From the NCBI RefSeq assembly GCF_021538615.1, contig NZ_JAJHIZ010000003.1:3658001-3722000 (forward strand): 64,000 nt of DNA, written 5' to 3'. Shown one piece after another: positions 36,948 to 46,107 of the stretch (positions within the stretch are counted from its first letter, which is position 1; each line of letters opens with the position of its first letter). Position numbers and translations under genes: made by a program. This stretch comes from Niabella agricola (GTDB lineage: Bacteria; Bacteroidota; Bacteroidia; Chitinophagales; Chitinophagaceae). Under the pieces are notes generated by a model. That model had not been told where the DNA came from, did not search any database, and worked only from the letters and a program-made list of their open reading frames with translations.

Positions 36948-38948
36948 ATGAATAGAAAAAGAAATAGTAAGGGGTACTGGGCATCTTTAATTTTTTTACT
37001 TTACCTGTTAATAACCGTAACCGGTGCCGCTCAATCTATATATCGTGCTGATATTTGCATTTACGGAGCCACTTCTGCAGGAATTATAGCGGCTTATACA
37101 GCCAAAAAGCTGGGCCGGTCTGTGATCCTGGTCACACCGGGCACCCATTTGGGGGGATTGAGTTCCGGGGGGTTGGGCTACACAGATATTGGCAATAAAT
37201 ATGTTGTGTCAGGGCTTGCACTGGACTTTTACCGGAGAACCGGCAAGGCTTATGGCAAATTTGAATCCTGGATCTTTGAACCCCATGTCGCGCTCAATGT
37301 CTTCCGTCAATATTTGCGAGAAGCACAGATAGAAGTGTTGACGGATTACAGGCTGGACACGGTGGACAAACGTCAGGGCGCGATTAACAGCATCTGGATC
37401 AGTAATTCAAAGAATGAGCGATCCCGCATTGATGCAGATGTATTTATCGATTGCAGCTATGAGGGCGATCTCATGGCAAAAGCAGGGGTTTCATATACGG
37501 TGGGCCGGGAGTCCGGTGGTACCTACAATGAACAATACAATGGAGTGCAGATCCGTGCCGGTAACCAGTTTCCGAATGGTATTGACCCTTACCGGGTACC
37601 AGGCGATCCTTCCAGCGGACTGCTTTGGGGAATCAGCCCTGAGCCTGTGAGGAGAATCGGAAGCGGAGACAGGAAGGTGCAGGCTTATAATTACAGGATC
37701 TGCCTGAGCAATGATCCTGCCAACCAGGTACCTATAACACGCCCGCCTGGCTATGATTCCAGCCGGTACGAACTGGCTCTAAGGATCATCAACAAACTGC
37801 CCGGTGTTACAGCCCGTAAACTTTTGAAGTTCGATGCAATGCCCAATCATAAAGTGGACATCAACAATAATGGTGGTTTTTCAACGGACATGATCGGTGC
37901 TAACTGGGCCTACCCGGACGCGAACTGGCAGGAGCGCAGGAAAATAGAAAAGGAGCATGAATGGTATAACAAAGGGCTCCTGTATTTTTTGGGCCATGAT
38001 CTGAGAGTACCGGATTCCATTCGTCATTTTATGCTGCAATGGGGCTATCCAAAGGATGAATATACGGATAATGGGCACTGGAGCCCGCAATTGTATATCA
38101 GGGAAGCCCGGAGAATGATCGGAGCGTATATAATGACTGAAGCCAATTGTACCGGGGAGCAGGTTGTTGCAGATGGTATTGGAATGGCCGCTTATGGTAT
38201 GGATTCGCACAATACGGACCGGCATGTGATTGATGGAATGGTAAAAAATGAAGGTGATGTGCAGATCAGGGTTCCCGCACCCTACCCGATTGCCTACCGC
38301 TCGATCGTACCGAGGCGTGAGGAGTGCACGAATTTGCTGGTGCCGGTTTGCCTGTCCGCCAGTCATATTGCTTATGGATCGATCCGTATGGAACCGGTAT
38401 TTATGGTACTGGGCCAGTCGGCAGCAACAGCTGCAGTAATGGCCGCAAATAGCCGGATTGCTGTTCAGAACATTAACATAAAAAAATTACAGGAAATGCT
38501 GCGCGACAATCCTTTTGCCGATGGCCGTACTCCTGATATGGTTATCGACGATGAGGACAGCGCTTTTGTGAGTAAAAAGGGAATATGGACCTTTCATAAA
38601 GGAGACGGGTATAAAATCGGTTATAGCATTTGCGATACTACAGGAGACGCAGCGATTGTCTACTATCCGCAGATCCCGGTTGCAGGTAGCTATCATTGTT
38701 ACATTTATGTTACTCCCCATGTTCAGGAAGCGGCGGATCAATTCCGGGTCGGGCTGCGCAATGGTAAGGATATGCATATGGTAATGGTGAATAAAAAAGA
38801 GATCAACGTTTCAGGGCAAACCAGCGGGGAGTGGGTCCCGCTGGGAAAATACCTGCTGAAAAAAGGCAGGAAATTTTCCGTGCGGCTATCACCTGATGGA
38901 AGAGCAAAGATGGCAGCAGATGCTGTCTTGCTGGTGGCTGATCATTAG
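36948..38948 (+). CDS. Secreted FAD-dependent oxidoreductase with golvesin-like C-terminal domain
   Basis: 666 residues from ATG 36948; a longer in-frame extension would overlap the esterase gene by more than 200 bp and is unlikely. A signal or anchor segment (YWASLIFLLYLLITVTGAA) precedes a Rossmann FAD site (ADICIYGATSAGIIAAYTAKKLG) with GGLSSGGLGYTDIG, typical of the FAD_oxidored family. The last 130 residues (IDDEDSAFVSKKGIW, then YYPQIPVAGSYHCYIYV and DAVLLV) match a golvesin/xanthan-lyase-type carbohydrate-binding sandwich. It may oxidise sugar residues in the periplasm; the substrate is unknown. Confidence 0.82.
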   Translation: MNRKRNSKGYWASLIFLLYLLITVTGAAQSIYRADICIYGATSAGIIAAYTAKKLGRSVILVTPGTHLGGLSSGGLGYTDIGNKYVVSGLALDFYRRTGKAYGKFESWIFEPHVALNVFRQYLREAQIEVLTDYRLDTVDKRQGAINSIWISNSKNERSRIDADVFIDCSYEGDLMAKAGVSYTVGRESGGTYNEQYNGVQIRAGNQFPNGIDPYRVPGDPSSGLLWGISPEPVRRIGSGDRKVQAYNYRICLSNDPANQVPITRPPGYDSSRYELALRIINKLPGVTARKLLKFDAMPNHKVDINNNGGFSTDMIGANWAYPDANWQERRKIEKEHEWYNKGLLYFLGHDLRVPDSIRHFMLQWGYPKDEYTDNGHWSPQLYIREARRMIGAYIMTEANCTGEQVVADGIGMAAYGMDSHNTDRHVIDGMVKNEGDVQIRVPAPYPIAYRSIVPRREECTNLLVPVCLSASHIAYGSIRMEPVFMVLGQSAATAAVMAANSRIAVQNINIKKLQEMLRDNPFADGRTPDMVIDDEDSAFVSKKGIWTFHKGDGYKIGYSICDTTGDAAIVYYPQIPVAGSYHCYIYVTPHVQEAADQFRVGLRNGKDMHMVMVNKKEINVSGQTSGEWVPLGKYLLKKGRKFSVRLSPDGRAKMAADAVLLVADH

Positions 38949-39061
38949 AGAAGATGGTAAATGAAAAATCAAATATCTTTGATCAATCAATAGCTTGCAG
39001 AAAGGGTTCCTGGCAGGGTGACGATTGTAAGATATACGGGAGTATAAATATATATTCTGAG

Positions 39062-39604
39062 ATGCAACATCAAGATGATACTTTTTGGGAAGAGGCGTTG
39101 GCCCAGGGTAACAGGGAGGCATATGCTGTCTTGTTTAAAAAGTATTACAGGATGCTGGTGCTTGAGGCATTTTATTATCTGAAAGACGAGATGGAAGCTG
39201 AAGACCTGGTACAGTCGATCTTCATTGAGATCTGGAACAAACAACTCTACCGGAACATAAAAGTGTCGTTAAAGTCCTATCTGCATACTTCTGTGCGCAA
39301 CCGGTCATTCGGTTTGCTGGAAAAGAAAAAGACAGCCAAAAAAAGACTGGATGCCTATACATACCACCTGGAGCAGGTAACTAGTGACGACCGGATCGGA
39401 AGAAAGGAGTCTGAAAAAATCGTCCGGGAAACCCTGGAAGAACTTTCCCTGCAAAGATCAAAAGCATTTACGCTGGTTTACCTGGAAGATAAGCGATACA
39501 GCGAAGCTGCGCTGGAAATGGGCATCAGTGTCAACTCCTTAAAAACACATCTGAAGCTAGCCGTTAAGTCTCTTCAGCAAAAATTTAGTAAGGCCCGCAA
39601 ATGA
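39062..39604 (+). CDS. ECF-type RNA polymerase sigma-70 factor
   Basis: 180 residues from ATG 39062; the in-frame upstream extension lacks homology. Region 2 reads YAVLFKKYYRMLVLEAFYYLKDEMEAEDLVQSIFIEIWNK; region 4 is an HTH (EDKRYSEAALEMGISVNSLKTHLKLAVKSLQQKF). With the FecR protein encoded 94 bp downstream and the STN-bearing SusC it forms a cell-surface signalling switch that should activate the PUL when the glycan is imported. Confidence 0.93.
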   Translation: MQHQDDTFWEEALAQGNREAYAVLFKKYYRMLVLEAFYYLKDEMEAEDLVQSIFIEIWNKQLYRNIKVSLKSYLHTSVRNRSFGLLEKKKTAKKRLDAYTYHLEQVTSDDRIGRKESEKIVRETLEELSLQRSKAFTLVYLEDKRYSEAALEMGISVNSLKTHLKLAVKSLQQKFSKARK

Positions 39605-39698
39605 AGGATGTATTCTTAAAAGCATATTCCCTGCAAGGGAAGGAAACTATTGCCGCGGAATCACCCTTTTTTATAAAAAAACTGTCTTATAAACAGGT

Positions 39699-40820
39699 AT
39701 GGATAAACGTGAGGAACATATTCAATCTTTGATCTTCGAAAAGCTGGCAGGTGTCATTAGCGAGCAGGATAATGTGTTCCTTGATGAATTATTGCGGACA
39801 GATCCGCAGGTGCAGCAGATGTGGACAGATATTGTTCAAACCACAGCACCTGCAAAGTTGCGGGAAATAAGCACGGAGGAGCGCTGGAAGCAGCTTCGTG
39901 GTCGGCTGAAAAATAATAAACGGAATACAGCCATTGTCTATTTGAAATGGATGAGTGCAGCCGCAGCAATTTTGATTGCAGGATGGTTTGTATTTCATAA
40001 TAGCCCCGGCAAGCCAAAAGGACCGGCGGCGGTGGCAGGCGTAGATGTTCCAAAAAATAAAGTGCAGCTTACTTTAGCAGATGGAAGTGTGATCAGCCTG
40101 GATTCGGCGAACAGTTATTACCAGGCCAGTAATCTTTCCCTGAATACGGAAGGTAATAAAGTCAGTCTTGATCCGTCAGATTCCTCCCTGGTGCGATGGG
40201 CAACGCTCAAAGTGCCCGTGGGGAAAGACTACAAGGTTGTTTTGGATGATGGTACGGAAGTTTGGCTGAACGCGGTTTCCAGCTTAAAATTTCCTTACCG
40301 GTTCTCAGGCAACATCCGGGAGGTTTACCTGGAAGGTGAAGCGTATTTCAGCGTCACTAAAAACCCTGACCGGCCTTTTATTGTACATAACGGACAGACG
40401 GCGGTCAGGGTATTGGGAACCCGCTTTAACGTAGAGGCCTACGTTCCTGAAAAGATCACAACAGCGCTGGTGGAAGGAGCTGTTTTAATGGAATATGGGG
40501 GCTCGTCCGTTAAATTGAGCCCGGGGTATAAGGTGTCATTGCAACAAGGGCAATTAGTAAAATCGACTTTTGATGCAAACGAAATGCTCGCATGGATGCA
40601 CGGGGTCGCCTATTTCAGGGAGAGCCGCCTTGAGGACATTGCTGCACTATTAAGCCGTTTTTACGAGGTGCAGATCGTTTTTGATAATCCTTCATTAAAG
40701 AACGAGCGATTCAGCGGTGCGGTCAATAAATCGGAACCGCTGGCTGTTTTTTTGAAAAATATCGAAATAGCTTCCGGCGTACAAGCCAGGGAGATCAACG
40801 GGCAACTGCATCTCCGCTAA
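39699..40820 (+). CDS. FecR-family anti-sigma factor
   Basis: 373 residues. A cytoplasmic sigma-binding segment (1-78) precedes one membrane helix (about 80-100, AAAAILIAGWFVFH). The FecR periplasmic domain (about 150-245) carries VPVGKDYKVVLDDGTEVWLNAVSSLKFPYRF and EVYLEGEAYFSVTKNPDRPFIVHNG. A C-terminal STN-like segment (ESRLEDIAALLSRFYEVQIVFDN) follows. It receives the signal from the SusC STN domain and controls the adjacent sigma factor. Confidence 0.93.
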   Translation: MDKREEHIQSLIFEKLAGVISEQDNVFLDELLRTDPQVQQMWTDIVQTTAPAKLREISTEERWKQLRGRLKNNKRNTAIVYLKWMSAAAAILIAGWFVFHNSPGKPKGPAAVAGVDVPKNKVQLTLADGSVISLDSANSYYQASNLSLNTEGNKVSLDPSDSSLVRWATLKVPVGKDYKVVLDDGTEVWLNAVSSLKFPYRFSGNIREVYLEGEAYFSVTKNPDRPFIVHNGQTAVRVLGTRFNVEAYVPEKITTALVEGAVLMEYGGSSVKLSPGYKVSLQQGQLVKSTFDANEMLAWMHGVAYFRESRLEDIAALLSRFYEVQIVFDNPSLKNERFSGAVNKSEPLAVFLKNIEIASGVQAREINGQLHLR

Positions 40821-40867
40821 TGGAAGCGCCATTTTGGAATCATCATCATTTTCTAAAACCACTTGTA

Positions 40868-42385
40868 ATGAAGAGAATCGTTTCATTTGGGGGTGGCATG
40901 CTATGCACGCTGTTATCGTTTTTATGCAGGGCTGCCATTCATCCGAACAGCCTGTTTGCCGACCACATGGTATTACAACAGCAGGTACCGGTGCCGCTGT
41001 GGGGAACGGGTACCGACGGACAAAAGGTAACCGTCTCTTTTAACGGGCAGCAGCAGGTTACTATTGTACAGAACGGGTGCTGGAGGGTAACCCTGAGTCC
41101 GCTGACTGCGGGCGGTCCTTTTACAATGACGATCAGTGCCGATACGGTCATTACCATCGGGGATGTACTGGTAGGAGAAGTATGGATCTGTTCCGGGCAA
41201 TCCAACATGGACCGGAGGCTCAAACCAATGCCTCCCCAAAAGCCTATTGTTCGCTGGGAGGAGGAAGTGCAGGCGGCACGATATCCTGAGATCCGTCAAT
41301 TCTTTGTACCGCATTCTGCTGTAACGGAGGAGCCCAAAGAGGATTGTAATGGAAAGTGGACGGTCTGCTCTCCTCAATCGGTAATGGAATATTCGGCGAT
41401 CGGTTATTTCTTTGCCCGGGATCTTTATAAGACAATTAAGGTTCCCTTAGGATTTATTTATACGGCCTGGGGCGGAACGCCTGCTGAAAGATGGGTGAGC
41501 CGGGAGGTGTTAAAATCAGATACGGCGCTTTCCGGGCTGGTAACGGCCTATTACGAAGCGATGAAACGATATCCCGGGCAACTGGAAGCCTATAAGGCAA
41601 AGGAGCCTGACCTGCTCCAACAATGGAGCAGAGATTCTTTAAAGGCTGTAACGAAAGGCGCTCCTTTACCGCCCAAACCGCGTCCCCCGTTTAATCTTCA
41701 AAAAGAAGGCGACTGCGGCGGTCTGTATAATATTATGGTGGCTCCTTTAACTCCTTACGCAATAAAAGGGGTTTGTTGGTACCAGGGGGAATCGAATAGT
41801 GCCAGGGCCTGGCAATACCCGGCTTTGTTAACTGCATTGATCAATAGCTGGCGGCAAAAATGGAACGAGGGGAATTTCCCGTTCCTGATTGTTCAGATCG
41901 CTCCTTATAAAGATATGAGTCCGGAAATCAGGGAGGCGCAGCTGCAGGTTTCTCAAAAACTGCCGAACACAGCCTTAATTGTTACGACGGATTGTGGAGA
42001 TAGCGCAGACATTCATCCGACATTTAAGCAACCCGTAGGAGCCCGGCTGGCGCTGGCAGCGCGGGCCGTTGCCTATCACGAACCGATCACTTATTCAGGG
42101 CCGGTCTATAAGCGTTTTAAGATCATGGGGGATAAAATAATACTTTACTTTGAACATGCCCGGCAACTGGAGAGCAAAGGAGGTCCTTTGAAAGGATTTA
42201 CGATTGCAGGCCCGGATCATCAGTTTGTAACTGCCAAGGCAATTATCAAGGGCAGTTCCGTTGAGGTGACCAGCAGTGAGGTGCCGCATCCCGTGGCCGC
42301 ACGTTATGGCTGGTCCAATGTTCCCGATGTTAATTTATACAATGAGGCCGGTCTTCCTGCTTCACCGTTTCGTACCGGTCAATAA
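40868..42385 (+). CDS. Sialate O-acetylesterase-family (SASA) enzyme
   Basis: 505 residues from ATG 40868, which gives a signal peptide (MKRIVSFGGGMLCTLLSFLCRA). Family motifs: NSLFADHMVLQQQVPVPLWG, VWICSGQSNMDR (catalytic Ser), IYTAWGGTPAERW, CWYQGESNSARAWQYP and the C-terminal TTDCGDSADIHPTFKQPVGARLALAA (Asp/His). In environmental Bacteroidota such enzymes remove acetyl groups from plant glycans as well as sialic acids. No sialidase is present here, so plant-glycan deacetylation is more likely. Confidence 0.88.
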   Translation: MKRIVSFGGGMLCTLLSFLCRAAIHPNSLFADHMVLQQQVPVPLWGTGTDGQKVTVSFNGQQQVTIVQNGCWRVTLSPLTAGGPFTMTISADTVITIGDVLVGEVWICSGQSNMDRRLKPMPPQKPIVRWEEEVQAARYPEIRQFFVPHSAVTEEPKEDCNGKWTVCSPQSVMEYSAIGYFFARDLYKTIKVPLGFIYTAWGGTPAERWVSREVLKSDTALSGLVTAYYEAMKRYPGQLEAYKAKEPDLLQQWSRDSLKAVTKGAPLPPKPRPPFNLQKEGDCGGLYNIMVAPLTPYAIKGVCWYQGESNSARAWQYPALLTALINSWRQKWNEGNFPFLIVQIAPYKDMSPEIREAQLQVSQKLPNTALIVTTDCGDSADIHPTFKQPVGARLALAARAVAYHEPITYSGPVYKRFKIMGDKIILYFEHARQLESKGGPLKGFTIAGPDHQFVTAKAIIKGSSVEVTSSEVPHPVAARYGWSNVPDVNLYNEAGLPASPFRTGQ

Positions 42386-42396
42386 CCCGGGTTACT

Positions 42397-42891
42397 ATGA
42401 ATAGAAAAGAAGCGATAAAAGGATTATTTTTTTCAGCAACCCTGCTTTATTTGCCGGGGTGTTTACCTGCAGATACCAAAGAAAAGGAGCTTTTCAGCCG
42501 GCAGGAATCCGGCCTGCTGCTGCAGGTTATCGAAACCATTCTTCCGGTTCGGCCCGCTTCCGTTAAAGAGCTGTCTGTTTTTATAGAGAAAACAGTGAGC
42601 GATTGCTACAGCCCGGAACAACAAAACAATTTTAAAAAAGGGCTCGCAGCTTTCCGGGATTATGTTAAATCTGCTTCTGGAAATATATTTGAGCGGCTTC
42701 CCCATCCGGAAAAATTAAAGGTACTGACAGCTGCTGCCGGCAGCAATGTACAAAGTGTAAACAAAACGCTTGCAACCATAAAAACGCTCGCAATTGAGGG
42801 GTATAGAACCAGTAAATATTTTATGACCAGCGTGATGCCTTATGAATTAGTGCCGGGGCATTTTTATGGTTGTGTGGCCAGTCACAACTGA
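42397..42891 (+). CDS. Gluconate 2-dehydrogenase subunit 3-family lipoprotein
   Basis: 164 residues. The N-terminus MNRKEAIKGLFFSATLLYLPGC has a lipobox Cys at residue 22 and a weak twin-arginine-like RK motif. The body (about 30-160) matches the small gluconate-dehydrogenase subunit (LLLQVIETILPV, then AFRDYVKSASG and a C-terminal YEGYRTSKYF-like region). Such subunits escort a GMC flavoprotein across the membrane; the GMC gene starts 6 bp downstream, so they form one complex. Confidence 0.85.
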   Translation: MNRKEAIKGLFFSATLLYLPGCLPADTKEKELFSRQESGLLLQVIETILPVRPASVKELSVFIEKTVSDCYSPEQQNNFKKGLAAFRDYVKSASGNIFERLPHPEKLKVLTAAAGSNVQSVNKTLATIKTLAIEGYRTSKYFMTSVMPYELVPGHFYGCVASHN

Positions 42892-42897
42892 TTTGCA

Positions 42898-44586
42898 ATG
42901 AAAGAAAATTATCAATATGATGCGATTGTCATCGGTTCAGGTATCAGCGGCGGCTGGGCGGCCAAAGAGCTTTCTGAAAAAGGGCTCAAAACGCTGGTGC
43001 TGGAGCGCGGTAGGGATGTGCAGCACGTCAGGGATTATCCTACCACAAACCTCGAACCCTGGGAGTTGGAACACCGAGGAGCATTGACTTATGAGGAACT
43101 TAAAGAAAATCCTGTTGTAAGCAAATGTTATGCTTTTAAGGAGGATGCCAAACATTTCTTTGCCGGCGACAAGGAGCATCCCTATCACCAGGAGCAACCC
43201 TTCGACTGGATCCGCGGGTATCAGCTCGGTGGCAAATCACTGATCTGGGCCCGCCAGACCCAACGCTGGAGTAACTTTGATTTCGAAGGCCCGCTACGCG
43301 ACCGGTTTGCGGTGGACTGGCCCATCCGATATGAAGACCTGGCGCCCTGGTACAGCTACGTGGAAAAATTTGCCGGTATTTCCGGAAACAGAGATGGCCT
43401 CGCAACACTACCGGATGGTGATTTCTTGCCACCGATGGAAATGAGTTGCGTGGAAAAGCATTTTCAAAAGGTAGTATCAAAAAAATATAAAGACCGGCAT
43501 GTGATCATCGGACGCTGTGCGCATATTACGGAAGCGCAGCCGGTGCATCTTCAGCAGGGAAGAGTGAATTGTCAGTACCGGAATCTGTGCCGGAGGGGAT
43601 GCCTTTTCGGCGGTTATTTCAGCAGCAATGCGGCTACGCTTCCGTGGGCATTAAAAACCGGCAATCTTTCCATCAGGACCCAAAGTATTGTGGAGTCGAT
43701 TCTTTATGATACTAAAACTGGCAGGTCCACCGGCGTCCGGGTGATTGATGCGGTCACTAATGCCGCAACAGAGTATTTTGCACGAATTATCTTTGTCAAT
43801 GCTAGTACACTGGCTACCAATCAGATTTTACTGAACTCAAAGAGCAGCCGTTTTCCGCAGGGATTGGGTAATGATAACGGGCTTTTAGGAAAGTATCTAG
43901 CGTTTCACAATTACCGGGGCAAAGCCGAAGCTACTTACAACGGGTTACTTCAATATACCACCAACGGCAGGCGACCAAATGGCGCTTACATCCCAAGATT
44001 CCGGAACGTACACCGGCAGGAAACCGGTTTTCTGAGAGGGTACGCGGTAGCATTAGGAGGCTGGCGGCCGCTTGTTGAGCCGCAGGGGTGGGGCGGAGAG
44101 CTCCGGCAGACATTAGAGCATCCCAAAGAAGCTGTCTGGAAAATAAGCGCGGGTATGATGGGCGAAACCATTCCTAAAGAAAGTAATTATGTAAGCCTGC
44201 ATGCTGATGAGAAAGATCAATGGGGTATCCCGTTATTAAAGATCCATGTACAGTACGACGATAACGATGAAAAAATGCTTAGGGATTATTTTGAGCAAAT
44301 GAAGGAAATGTTTGACGAGGCGGGATTCTCGGATATCACAGTAACCGACACCCGGCAGGCACCTGGGTTGGACATTCACGAAATGGGAGGAGTGCGTATG
44401 GGTAATGATCCTGCTACCTCTTTGTTGAACCGGTATAACCAGCTGCATACCTGCAAGAATGTTTTTGTAACCGACGGCGCCTGTATGACCTCCACCGGTA
44501 CACAAAACCCATCATTAACTTATATGGCGCTTACAGCGCGGGCCTGTGATTATGTGATACGCGCTATGAAAAATGGAAGCCTATGA
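42898..44586 (+). CDS. GMC-family FAD oxidoreductase (sugar dehydrogenase large subunit)
   Basis: 562 residues. Dinucleotide-binding motif YDAIVIGSGISGGWAAKELSEKG at the N-terminus and the GMC_oxred_C block DIHEMGGVRMGNDPATSLLNRYNQLH, then VFVTDGACMTSTGTQNPSLTYMALTARA. A Cys cluster (CQYRNLCRRGCLFGG, about 221-235) also occurs in glucoside-3-dehydrogenase-type members. No signal peptide, in line with co-export with the subunit-3 lipoprotein. It likely oxidises a sugar hydroxyl, with electrons passed to an unknown acceptor. The stop overlaps the GH2 start by 4 bp. Confidence 0.88.
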   Translation: MKENYQYDAIVIGSGISGGWAAKELSEKGLKTLVLERGRDVQHVRDYPTTNLEPWELEHRGALTYEELKENPVVSKCYAFKEDAKHFFAGDKEHPYHQEQPFDWIRGYQLGGKSLIWARQTQRWSNFDFEGPLRDRFAVDWPIRYEDLAPWYSYVEKFAGISGNRDGLATLPDGDFLPPMEMSCVEKHFQKVVSKKYKDRHVIIGRCAHITEAQPVHLQQGRVNCQYRNLCRRGCLFGGYFSSNAATLPWALKTGNLSIRTQSIVESILYDTKTGRSTGVRVIDAVTNAATEYFARIIFVNASTLATNQILLNSKSSRFPQGLGNDNGLLGKYLAFHNYRGKAEATYNGLLQYTTNGRRPNGAYIPRFRNVHRQETGFLRGYAVALGGWRPLVEPQGWGGELRQTLEHPKEAVWKISAGMMGETIPKESNYVSLHADEKDQWGIPLLKIHVQYDDNDEKMLRDYFEQMKEMFDEAGFSDITVTDTRQAPGLDIHEMGGVRMGNDPATSLLNRYNQLHTCKNVFVTDGACMTSTGTQNPSLTYMALTARACDYVIRAMKNGSL

Positions 44587-45420
44587 TCAGCAAAAGTTCC
44601 TGCTTATTGATTTTGCTCACCCTAATGCGGTTGTTTACGGCAGCGCAACCGGATCAATTGCAGGTTGGAAAACATCTATTCGATGATCAATGGCACTTTA
44701 TATCGGACGATATTCCGCATGCCGGAAACCGGGGCTTTGCAGATGATCAATGGCGCGTGTTGGATCTTCCACATGACTGGAGCATCGAAGCAGTGCCGGA
44801 ACACTCCCTGCCGGGCGGCGGCGCCGATGGTTTCTTTCCTGCTGGTGTCGGCTGGTACCGGAAACATTTTATGGTTCCCGCTTCCATTAAAGCTAAAAGC
44901 GCTTTAATCTATTTTGAGGGAGTATATATGAATGCGGAAGTATTTATCAACGGGCATTCATTGGGATGAAGCTTTTAATGGCTGGAGGGAGCCAAAGAAT
45001 CCCTATGGGTGTGGATATTATTTTGACTCTTGCTGGAAAAGGGATCTGCAATCGATGATCTTGCGAGATTGTGATCACCTTTCTGTTCTTATCTGGAGCA
45101 TCGGCAATGAAATTTATGAAAGAAAAAAACCGGAAGCGGTGCAAATTGCCGCAGCCATGGTTAAGGCAATACACGTTATCGACAGCACCCGGCCTGTTAC
45201 TTCTGCCGTAACAACCTGGGACAAAGACTGGGAAATTTTTGATCCGCTTTTTGCGGTTCACGACATTGCAGGATATAATTACCAGGGCGAACCTGCCAGC
45301 GGGCATGGCAAAGCCGAGCTGTTCCCCTGGCATGGAGCGTACTGTGGTGACATCGATCTCACAGGCTGGCGGAATCCAATATCGTATTGCCGAAACCTGC
45401 TTTGGAATAATACCATTCTA
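44583..45420 (+). pseudogene. Deleted GH2 beta-galactosidase remnant
   Basis: The N-terminal part (44583-44957) encodes a signal peptide and the GH2 jelly-roll (DDQWRVLDLPHDWSIE, then GVGWYRKHFMVPASIK). It ends at VFINGHSLG and is followed at once, in another frame, by catalytic-barrel sequence DEAFNGWREPKNPY and LIWSIGNEIYERK (acid/base Glu). After AGYNYQ the sequence jumps to GEPASG and FPWHGAYCGDIDLTGWRNPISY, so the nucleophile region is missing too. The match stops at about LLWNN (45410), where an opposite-strand HTH gene begins. At least two internal deletions and a lost C-terminus make it non-functional. It was the last gene of the operon (4-bp overlap with GMC). Confidence 0.85.
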
Positions 45421-45604
45421 TCTCATTTTCAGCAACATAAACCTTTCTTCCTTTTTTCAAGGTCATGATTTTACTTTTGTTTACTAATTTATCAAAGTTA
45501 GACCGGCAAATTCTTCCTTCCACCATAAAATCCTTTACAGTAATGTAAGATGATGCTGTCTGTTTGCTTTTCGCTTCTGAAGACTTGAGTTCTAGAAGTA
45601 ACAA
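45359..45604 (-). CDS. Excisionase-like HTH protein, 3' end altered
   Basis: 81 residues from TTG 45604 (no ATG in frame upstream; the open frame extends further back). The HTH reads SYITVKDFMVEGRICRSNFDKLVNKSKIMTLKKGRKVYVAENEIEWYYSK, typical of small excisionase/MerR-like proteins of Bacteroidota elements. The last 15 residues (after YYSK) are antisense translation of the GH2 remnant, so the original end was replaced by the deletion junction. A perfect palindrome lies 32 bp upstream. It probably belonged to the element's integration or control module. Confidence 0.6.
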   Translation of the reverse strand: MLLLELKSSEAKSKQTASSYITVKDFMVEGRICRSNFDKLVNKSKIMTLKKGRKVYVAENEIEWYYSKAGFGNTILDSASL

Positions 45605-45635
45605 ACTTTCATCCAGAGCATTTTGACACTGGTCT

Positions 45636-45654
45636 ATTGTTCCAATGGAACAAT
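45636..45654. promoter_or_regulatory. 19-bp perfect palindrome, probable operator
   Basis: ATTGTTCCA (45636-45644) and TGGAACAAT (45646-45654) are exact inverse complements around one A. It lies just upstream of the HTH gene on the minus strand, which suggests autoregulation or an excisionase site. Confidence 0.55.
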
Positions 45655-46107
45655 GATCGTTGCCTGCACGTTTTTTTCCATAAACAATATCATTTCAAAT
45701 TTTAAAAGATGCTGGCCCGAAGAGGAACTTTTATTCCGATTTGCCTGTTGGTGAAAGCGTTGGCTATTCATATACTAGTAAGGCAAACCACTTGCAATTA
45801 CCGAGGTATTCTCGGCAGTTCCATTTTTCATTTAGGAATGGTAAAAGGTTTCAATTAATTCTTTATTAACGCATCATTCTATTAATGATTTCTTTAAAAA
45901 ATATAGAAATGTGGAACCGATTTTTTCTTGAATAGAATGCCTGTTTTTTTTATCTTGCAGGTTATGCCTGAAGGGGGTAATTATAGTAAGTTCTTGTAAA
46001 ATGGAGTAACGTCATCTTGCTTTTCTTTCCTATTTCTCTCTAAAGAAAAGTACGCTTCCTTTTTGTACCTCGTCTTTTCAAACCCACTGCTAATGGGGGT
46101 TTGTACT
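45655..46107. other. Gene-poor right end of the island
   Basis: About 450 bp before the right attachment site. A start-less open frame at 45684-45869 (contains RNFYSDLPVGESVGYSYTSK and a basic, aromatic end) could be a gene remnant. Toward the attachment site GTAC words flanked by A/T runs recur (AAAAGTAC, TTTTTGTAC, GTACTTTTT), and CAAACCC...GGGTTTG (46079-46103) forms a hairpin. These may be integrase arm sites. Confidence 0.4.

Noticed and set aside
44932..45468. Independent gene in the second frame of the GH2 region
   Set aside because: Its residues from DEAFNGWR onward are the GH2 catalytic barrel; it is the continuation of the same broken gene in a shifted frame.
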